NCBI GenBank assembly: GCA_012932865.1 | Contig: SAXG01000056.1 | Coordinates: 62,001-126,000, forward strand | Length of the DNA stretch: 64,000 nucleotides | Direction of reading: 5' to 3' | Source: Amylostereum areolatum | Taxonomy: Eukaryota; Basidiomycota; Agaricomycetes; Russulales; Stereaceae | Part shown: positions 56,658-64,000 of the stretch, piece by piece | Position numbering within the stretch: position 1 is the first letter of the stretch | Layout of the letters: every line of letters starts with the position of its first letter | Made by a program: the position numbers and the translations under genes | Notes under the pieces: model-generated | What the model was told of the DNA's origin: nothing | The model's database searches: none | The model's input: the letters and a program-made list of their open reading frames with translations, nothing else

Positions 56658-58030
56658 TCAAGAAACCAATATAAAGATAAGGAACTGCGAAGTTCAAGTC
56701 AGTCGTGAACTGACACGTTGAGGTTGAATGCGACTCACAAATACTATCAACACTCCAAACACCTTCAGCATTAACCACCTATTACTTGAGACACTAGCAT
56801 AGTACTTGAGGAGTTCACGTTGCGCGCCACCGACGTTTGACACGATATCAATGGTGTCCGCATCGATACGCTGCACCGTCTCGCGCTGTTCCGCAACCAT
56901 GTGCGCGAGTTGGTTGAATATTTGACCAAGCTCCGCGATGGTCGACTCGATGGATTCGATAGCGGTAGACCGCGACTGGATATAGCTGTCCTATTTACAG
57001 AAAGGGCAAGAGTGACGTGTCAGAGCTGCACATGTGGCGATGGGTAGAGGAGACGCACCTGTTGTTCCACGAGCTGCATCTGCATGAACGCGCCGCCGCC
57101 GCCGTTCTGTACACCTGACCCGTCCTCGGCTTGCTCGAGATTCAACGCGAGCATATCGCCGTTTGGCGAGGCACGGCCCTTGCCTTTCGAACTTGGGCGT
57201 GATGAGCCGTCACCCATTGGGTCATGTCGTTGTGTGTTGGCGAGGAGATATGAGCCTGCAAAACGGGGTAAGGTACGTTCACACCTCCGAAGGATAAAGA
57301 GCGGCGTACCAGAAGGCGCCTGACTCGCCGCGTTAGCGGTCGAGTACATGAACTGTTCTGTCCTGTCCTTCGACTCTTTCATGTTCTAAGGGGAACGCTC
57401 AGCTGAGACTGGAGGAGATAGAAATAGATTGTCGAGAGTACGTACCTGCGTCCGGAGTTCCAGCACGTCCTTGAAGGTCATACTGGTATCCGCCAACTTG
57501 TTTTGCAACAGCATAACGACATTGTTGTTGTGCTCCTCCACCTGCTTCCCCTCCACCGTCTTAGAGCCCCCTTGAACCTTCTGCTGCTTAACATATGACT
57601 GCAGCGTTGCAATCTGCTTGTTGACGCTCGCAATGTCTTGTTTGATAACGAACGTCAGCTCCTGTCGGCGAGAACGGTGATGTCAGACCGTCGGACTCGG
57701 GCACACCTGAGAGGCGGCTTACGCTGATCTCCACCGGCCGGTCGTCAAAGAGCGTCTTCCGCTTCGCCACTGTCAACGGTCACTTAGACTGGGGATTGGA
57801 CGGGTCAAGATACAACGGAACGTACACTGCGCCAACTTAGCCAGCTTGAGTGCGGTGCTGCTAATATCCTTCCCGATGGCTGACGCCATACGCGTAAACT
57901 CGGTTTTGCTCTCTCCTTTGCGCTGGGCCAGCAAGCGCTGCTTCTCCACGCTCCGCGAGGGTACGGAGGACCTGTTTCGAATGGACTCGACGCAGGATCG
58001 GAATTCGTGCGTTCGGTCTTGCACGGGCAT
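56658..58030 (-). CDS. SED5: t-SNARE syntaxin-5 homologue Sed5
   Basis: A Golgi Qa-SNARE for ER-Golgi and intra-Golgi fusion. The N-terminus MPVQDRTHEFRSCVESIRNR is the syntaxin-5 peptide that binds Sly1 (DRTxEF). The regulatory helices include KTEFTRMASAIGKDISST, ELTFVIKQDIASVNKQI and VEEHNNNVVMLLQNKLADTS. The SNARE helix reads IESIESTIAELGQIFNQLAH, MVAEQRETVQRIDADT, with the expected central Gln (IFNQLA). A final membrane anchor is spliced from WLMLKVFGVLIVF and FLIFILVS, with stop at 56658. About eight exons; the last coding exon is only about 27 nt. Confidence 0.94.
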
Positions 58031-58395
58031 GTTGAACGAGGGGAGAGGTTGTGCAGGTAGCGAACAGTTTTTGAGAAGGGGAAAGAGCGTGGGTATGCGT
58101 GGAAAGACGGAGGGAGGAGGGGAACTGCGATATGCCGAGGCTGGGAAAGCGGTGGATGCCCGGAGCAACTCGAGCACAGCGCATAATGAAGCGTGACTGT
58201 GACGTTACGTGGCGGGATTGCCCTGTCACACAAGTGACCTCTCGCGTTGCGCCGTCACGCTTCGCGCCGACTCTTCGAGCGACGTGACGAGCAGGGTGAC
58301 GCCGACAGCTGTCTCCACACACTCCAGTCTAATACTGAACAGCCCAGGTCGGTTTCGTCCAGGACCTCTCATTCTAACCCCCATATCATATAAGT

Positions 58396-59998
58396 ATGTT
58401 CCGCACGCCCTTGTGTTACTCCTCACTCAGCGTCATTTCTCGTCGCTTGTCCTCACCCGTCTCAGCAAGACTCGCCACTCGGCTTCAAGTACGACCACGA
58501 TCGCACATGCAAGCTCACTCACCCGTCAGGACACCATCACACACACCTGGTCCGAGATATAGAGTGCTCGTGCTCGGCGCTGGGAACTTTGGAAGCTGTC
58601 TCGCCGATCATCTTGGTGACGCTGACCACGATGTTTACATGTGGTCTCGGGAGGCAGACTTGGTCAAGTACTTCAATGTCCACCACAAAAATCCGTATTA
58701 TCTCAAGGATCATTCATTTGCGTTGAAAATACATGCTATTGGTCCAGAGCTTCCCGACGAGCGATTTATCAAGGGAATGGACGTCATCCTCTTCGCCATA
58801 CCTACTGAAGGCGTCAGGTAGCCTTCCACGTCGACTGTACTCGTGTAGATGCTGACGCCTTGCAGATCAATCCTGACGAACTTACGACCGCGGCTTGATG
58901 TCGCCCATCTTCCCCTGCTGATCTTCGTCAACAAGGGGATCGAAACCTCGACGAACGCGTTGACTCTGGAAATCATCGCGGACACGTGCGGGAAGGAGAT
59001 GGCGCGCGTATCATCTTTCCTCGTAAGTTTTCGCGTCTTCGGTGCTATCTGAGCGCCTTACGACGGAATCCAGTCTGGTCCGTCGTTCGCGAAAGAAAGT
59101 GAGAAGCCCCCGAATGGTTCGGCGCCGAGCATCTCTGAGGCTGATGTGAGCATACAGTCGTGAGGCGTCAACCGACAATGGTGTCGGTTGCTTCGCTGTC
59201 CGAAACGCATGCCGAGCGCGCGTCAGCTGTGTTTCATCAGCCGTGGTTCCGCTGGTGAGTCGATATGTTTCGATGCGAACACGACTCGGTGACGAGGGAG
59301 AGGACAGCTATGCAGGCAACGACCCGATAGGGATTGAGTTGGCGGGCGCGCTCAAGAACGTTTACGCGATCGCATCCGGGATTGCAGACGGGTTGGGATA
59401 CGAGAACAACACGCGAGCGAGTAAGTCCGGGCGGCGGTGAACGAAGCCAATAACGTACGATGCTTGCAGGTTTGATTACGCGCGGACTGTCGGAGATGAC
59501 GAGAATCGGTACGGCATACGGGGCGAATCCGCTCACGTTTTTGTCGTTGGCGGGCGTGGGGGACTTGTTCCTGACGTGTAGCTCATCGACGAGTCGGAAT
59601 TACACGGTGGGATACCGGCTTGGGAAGGGCGAAGGCCTGGAAGACATCCTTCGCACGCTGGGAAGTGTGGCAGAGGGCGTGACGACGGCGAAGGGCCTGA
59701 AGGCGATCGTGGACGAGCTCGGGGTGGCGGCACCGATTGCGAGTGGGGTACGTGACTATCTCGTTTTCGGAGCGTGAGGCGGCGACTGAGATGCGTGGTT
59801 TAGGTGTACGAGGTGTTGTACGGAGGTAGGCCGGATCGAGAGTGTGAGAAGGGGTGAGACTGACTGGAAAGTACAGGGAAGCAAGTGGCAGAGGAGGCGA
59901 GGATACTGATGGAGCATCCTCCGATGAGAGAGCTGGAACTGCCTGAGCAGGCGGGTGGACCGGTGAGGTCGTTGATGAAGAAACTCGGGATAGAATAG
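58396..59998 (+). CDS. NAD-dependent glycerol-3-phosphate dehydrogenase with presequence-like N-terminus
   Basis: Reduces dihydroxyacetone phosphate to glycerol-3-phosphate. The first 45 residues ([20 protein letters not shown], then Arg/Ser-rich) lack acids and look like a mitochondrial presequence. The Rossmann motif is [71 protein letters not shown], the catalytic region [18 protein letters not shown] and [30 protein letters not shown], and [11 protein letters not shown] follow. The style (AGVGDL, short length, no extended fungal Gpd1 insert) resembles bacterial GpsA. Nine exons are inferred and all fit. The protein ends KKLGIE. Confidence 0.9.
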
Positions 59999-60249
59999 CG
60001 TAGTAGATTGTGTGGGCGGGCCGGGCAGATGGAATAGATCACGATCAAGATGAAGGGCAGATCGCGATATGCCGGAAGCAGGCTCCCGCAATTTTCGACC
60101 GGACCTCTTCTTCTCTCTTCCCCTCTCCGTCCCTTCCCTCCCTCGCCTTTCCTCCCCTCCGTCTCCTCTCCTGCTCTTTTTCTCTTCTCACAGCGTCCTC
60201 GCTGCTCCATCTCGGACAAGTCTTCATCCACTTTCGTCCCTAACCTATC

Positions 60250-62409
60250 ATGGTTTCTCAACTTTGGATCGCCAGCTCAGAGGGTGACTTGACCGCCGTC
60301 CTCGAGCTCCTCGAATCCGAAGTCGTCGACCTCGATCTAAAAGGTGCGCACCCTTTCCTCAGATCCCGCCAGACACAACCCTGACGCGTTCATCGGATTT
60401 TCGTCGCGCGTTGTAGACCAGGACGGTGTGACTCCCCTCCTCGCCGCGGCGAAAAACGGTCACGTCACCGTGATCAAGGTCCTCCTCGACAAGGGTCCGT
60501 CTCGACCTCCCCGTTCAGCTCGCGCTCGCCTACTCACATCGCATGCAGGTGCTAGTCCCCTCATCGGCGCTCCCGAGCAGTACACGTCGGACCCCGTCAT
60601 CATCGACATGCTACGTGGAGCCGCTGCCTCAAAATTCCATGCCGAATCTGCTCAACCCGAGCACGGCTTCCACCCGGGTCACGGCCCCCCAGGCGGCTAC
60701 TACATGCCTCCTCCCCCGTCAGGATACGCGTACTACCCCGGCATGCACCCTCCCCCCCCTCCCGACGGCTCCGTTCCGTTTTACCCCCCACCGCCTTCAC
60801 ACCCCGCTGGCGACCAACACCCGCCACCTGGCGCGCAGTCCAACCTCCCCCCTCCCGAGATTGCCCGTCTGATCCCCTGTCGGTACTTCCCCGCTTGCCG
60901 CTACGGCGCCTCTTGCATGTTTGCCCACCCACAGGGACCCTACTACCCCGGAGGCGGACCCCCGCCAGGGCAGTACCCGGGGCCCTACGAAAATGCCAAC
61001 CCTCCGCCCTTCCCACCTCCCAACTTCTACCCGCCCCCTAACTTCCCGTCCCCGAACGGGATGCCTCCACCCCACATGAGTCCCATGTCCCCTACCGCCC
61101 CGCAGGGCGTTCCACCCCCTCCCATGATGCACGCCCGCTCAAGCTCCGATATGCTTTCGCCCGTGCACGGGGCCTACCCTCCTGGTGTTCCTGGCCCCGT
61201 TCCTTACCCGCCCACGTCCCCCATCTCTCCCTCCGCTTATCCTAATGGGAATCCCGCCCCGCTTTCTCTCCCCGTTCCCCCTCTCCCTATGCCACCAGCC
61301 GGTGGGCATCAGTCCCCTTCAGCGGGTTACCCGCAGACGGCCGTTCCTCCACCCCATGCTTACGATCCTCAAATGGATGCCTCCCACCCTCCGCATTCTG
61401 CGCCCGCTCAGCGTGTTTCCTATGACCAGAATGGGATGCAAAAGACTCCCCCGCTTCATGCCCCTGATAGCATTGGCATGAATGGCCATCGCGATCCTAT
61501 GGGCCATGCTCGCAGGGGTGGCTTCCGTCGCCCGGCGTTCATGGGTCGTAAGCCTCCGTGCCTTTTCTTCCCGTCTGGCAGGTGCAGGAATGGGTAAGCA
61601 CCTTTCCTTCATCTGTATACGATCCCGTCTAACTCGGTTTATAGTGACGAGTGCCGGTTCCCTCATGTGCTCTCGGAGGCCCCCGCTCATCAGCCTCCTT
61701 TCGCCGGGCGTGGCGGGCGCTTCCGCCCCCCACCCCAGCACCAGCACGCCAACGGCATCAACGGCATGAATGGCGTTAACGGTTTGGAGGAAGGTCTTGC
61801 CGCCTTGAACGTCCGAGACGTAAGTGTTCCATGTTCTCGCCACCTATTTTGTACGCATATTGACTAGCTGCAGGATGCCGCGCCCCGTGGTCGGGACAGC
61901 AGCCGAGGATCTCACTCACCTGCGTCTGCCAGCCATGCACGCGTCGCTCCTGGCGCGAAGAACGGCGCCCACGTGCAGAATGGCATTCGGCCGGGCGTCA
62001 AACCGGCAGCGAAGCAGCGCGTCCCTAGTGCCGACGACTTCCCTGTCCTCGGTGGGGCCACCACTCCTCCTTCGCGTACCAGTCCTGCCATCAACGGCAA
62101 GGCCAACGGACTCCCCGGCCCCACCGCCGCGCAAGTCCTCCAAGCCGCTCCTGTTCCCCGCAAGGAGATGGTGAAGGACCTCTTCCGCGGGAACGGCGTT
62201 GTTCATGTAGGTTTCAATTTCGCTTCATCGTTCATCGACGCCGTCTGACACGCGAATAGGACCAGAAGCCGAGCTCGGAGCAGACGACCGTCACCCCCAT
62301 CGTCTCCGCCGTGCCTGTCGCGCCGTTCGTTAACAAGCTGCCCATCTCGTTCGCCGCCGTCGCCAATGGGGCTCCGGATGCCTCCAAGGAGGTGTCCGTA
62401 TCGGCATAA
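60250..62409 (+). CDS. ankyrin-CCCH zinc-finger protein, proline-rich
   Basis: MVSQLWIASSEGDLTAVLELL begins a short ankyrin region (then DGVTPLLAAAKNGHVTVIKVLL and SPLIGAPEQYTSDPVIIDMLR). A long Pro/Gly/Tyr-rich part follows. The first CCCH finger is CRYFPACRYGASCMFAHP and the second, split by an intron, CLFFPSGRCRNGDECRFPH. Between them lies a Pro-rich linker (MPPPHMSPMSPTAPQG). The C-terminus has GLEEGLAALNVRD and KQRVPSADDFPVLGG, a possible PAM2-like or DFPxL motif, and ends DASKEVSVSA. Two CCCH fingers after ankyrin repeats suggest an mRNA-binding regulator. Five introns are inferred. A close fungal family exists, but I cannot assign a named orthologue. Confidence 0.85.
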
Positions 62410-63270
62410 AATCGCCCTGCGAGCTCGTACGCCAGCTCGTCTATGGGACCATCTTGTTGTCGACCTGTCATGCCAGACTTTGCTCTGCCGTTTATGTGTC
62501 CTTGTATCTCTGTTGTCGCCACATCTCAGTCCGCCTCTCGACTGTCTATTATCTTCTTTTCTTTCTTGAGATTCGGGGCCCCTGCTTTCCCCTGTGTTTA
62601 TTGCGTTCCCCCTGGCATTTCCCGTCTATCCCGTATTCCGCATCCCGTCACGTACACACCTACATCCTTACATCCTTACCACACCATCATGACTCGACTC
62701 TTCGCGCATATCCTCATCGCCTCGGCTTAGACTCGTAGCCTCTCCTCCACACACACTCCCCCATGGCCAACCTGTGCTCTGCTTCCGTCTCCGCTGCCTG
62801 TCTCTTTCTTCTTCGGTTACTTCTTCTATCCACTGCTTCCATCGCGTACACCGTCACCACCCCGCTCACCCAGAGATACTTTAACAGTCCCGACGACCTA
62901 TTATGTCTGTCTCAGTTTCACCCCCCCTTTTGCGCCGTTCCATCCGCGCGTAGTTTTATTCTGTCTTCATCCTTCCCTTTCCCTTTGTTTTGTATCGTGA
63001 TAGGGTTCTCCGGCTGTATCTGTTGCGGTTCGCCGCTGCTACTTATTACCTACGCATACACCGCTGTCATTCAGGCTTATTCATTCATATGTTGGTCGCA
63101 GACGTCGGCGCATTCTGTTCGAACTTCGAAGCACAGGTCTGTGCGAGCGGTGAACTTCTTCGAGCCCGTTCGAAGGGCATGGTCCGAAGGAGAAAGGGTA
63201 CACGACGGTACATTTTTGGTCTAAGGCTACACGGTAACTAACGACTGCTGCTCTTTTTGAACGATCTATC
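62410..63270. other. intergenic, convergent 3' flanks
   Basis: This lies between the ankyrin-CCCH stop and the AIR synthetase stop. A hydrophobic open frame at 62763-63224 starts with a signal-like segment but is Ser/Leu/Ile-rich without a recognisable family. It sits in a pyrimidine-rich 3' region, so I do not call it a gene. Confidence 0.4.
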
Positions 63271-64000
63271 TTATGCGGCCCACGACTCGAGATGGAGCAT
63301 CTCCACCCCAGGCTTGTCCGTGACCTCCCCAATCTGATACACCGTCTCCTGCCCCGCCTCCTTCAAACTGCGCAGAACGTCCTCCACCTTCGCCGGATCG
63401 ACCACGAGCACCATCCCGATCCCGTTGTTGAACGTCCGCGCCATCTCGAGCGGCGCCACGCGTCCGTGCCGCATCACGAACCGGAACACGTCCGGCAGCG
63501 CCCACGCGGCGGCGTCGATCGTGCACCCGAGGTGCTTCGGCAGCACGCGGGGCACGTTCTCGACGAAGCCGCCCCCGGTGATGTGCGACATGCCCTTGAG
63601 CAGGCCGGCTTTGACGGCGGGGAGCAGGCTCGAGATGTATATTTTCGTCGGCGTGAGCAGGGCCTGGCCGAGGGTGGCCGCCGCGTCCCATGGGCAGGGC
63701 GAGGCGTAGGACAGGCCGGAGAGCGGGACGACTTTGCGCACGAGCGAGAAGCCGTTCGAGTGCAGGCCCGAGGAGGGCACCCCGAGCAGAACATCGCCCG
63801 GTGCGATGTCGGGGCGGGGAAGGATCTGGTGGCGCTCGACGGCGCCTACCGCGAATCCGGCGAGATCGTAATCCCCTGCGTTTTTTTTCCCTCCATAATT
63901 AGCGTACGCGCTGGGATGTGGACGAGAGGGGTAAGGAACTTGCCAGGCTGGTACATCCCCGGCATCTCTGCCGTTTCGCCGCCGATGAGGGCGCACCCGG
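63271..64000 (-). CDS. ADE5,7: phosphoribosylaminoimidazole synthetase (AIR synthetase), C-terminal part, cut by window edge
   Basis: Converts FGAM to AIR in purine synthesis. In fungi it is usually the C-terminal half of the bifunctional Ade5,7 protein; only the 3' part is in the window, so the fusion cannot be checked. At the edge the frame reads ALIGGETAEMPGMYQPG, then after an intron DYDLAGFAVGAVERHQILP, GDVLLGVPSSGLHSNGFSLV, LLTPTKIYISSLLPAV, GMSHITGGGFVENVPRVLP, ARTFNNGIGMVLVV and ends VEMLHLESWAA at 63271. GGETAEMPGMY and HITGGGFxEN are PurM signatures. The intron at 63943-63876 has a GC donor. Confidence 0.93.
   Translation of the reverse strand, partial: RVRPHRRRNGRDAGDVPAWQVPYPSRPHPSAYANYGGKKNAGDYDLAGFAVGAVERHQILPRPDIAPGDVLLGVPSSGLHSNGFSLVRKVVPLSGLSYASPCPWDAAATLGQALLTPTKIYISSLLPAVKAGLLKGMSHITGGGFVENVPRVLPKHLGCTIDAAAWALPDVFRFVMRHGRVAPLEMARTFNNGIGMVLVVDPAKVEDVLRSLKEAGQETVYQIGEVTDKPGVEMLHLESWAA
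63876..63943 (-). other. GC-AG intron in the AIR synthetase gene
   Basis: On the minus strand the intron starts GCAAGT and ends CGCAG. It joins MYQPG to DYDLAGF without loss, and no GT donor gives the same frame. Confidence 0.75.

Noticed and set aside
62763..63224. Hydrophobic open frame with a signal-like start
   Set aside because: It lies in a pyrimidine-rich 3' region between convergent genes and shows no family signature or splice-supported extension.

Overview
The window is nuclear DNA of a filamentous basidiomycete, most likely an Agaricomycete. Genes are tightly packed on both strands and cut by many introns of about 50-70 nt. The recognisable proteins are fungal housekeeping ones: Dmc1, Rpb6, Rfc4, Cfd1, Taf1, Sed5, Utp11, Nop6, PacC. 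A PA28-type proteasome activator is also present. I count about 34 protein-coding loci. I saw no rRNA, tRNA or CRISPR.

Left part (1-32 kb). After the 3' end of an unknown gene come dmc1 (meiotic recombinase), a duplicated alpha/beta-barrel-like protein, a secreted RNase T2, an Hst3/Hst4 sirtuin and RPB6. Then follow a large multi-RRM protein, a degenerate RRM protein, CFD1, RFC4, mitochondrial seryl-tRNA synthetase, the VHS/GAT protein LSB5, UTP11 and a FAR1/WRKY-like zinc-finger protein. A GPI-anchored PLC-like phosphodiesterase, an F-box protein and a myosin regulatory light chain close this part.

Middle part (31-41 kb). This is the accessory region. It holds allantoinase and then five tandem paralogues of one class I methyltransferase family, all on the minus strand, each with a TATA-like box 45-80 bp upstream of its ATG. 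The third copy is interrupted by a 294-bp MITE with terminal inverted repeats and a TAA target duplication. The fourth copy carries an apparent +1 frameshift.

Right part (42-64 kb). A pacC pH regulator is preceded by five GCCAAG (PacC-type) hexamers. It is followed by TAF1, a PA28/REG proteasome activator whose activation-loop region is encoded by three micro-exons, RRB1, an unknown serine-rich protein, TRAPPC2L/Tca17, NOP6, SED5, an NAD-dependent glycerol-3-phosphate dehydrogenase with a mitochondrial-like presequence and an ankyrin-CCCH protein. The right edge holds the 3' part of the AIR synthetase of purine synthesis.

A recurrent oddity is single-base indels inside conserved coding segments (CFD1, RFC4, SerRS, UTP11, TRAPPC2L, RRB1, probably LSB5, pacC and one methyltransferase). 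They are mostly in or near short G/C runs and look like residual consensus errors, but this cannot be decided from the sequence alone. Exon structures are manual splice readings guided by family conservation. Start codons of fast-evolving genes are tentative.
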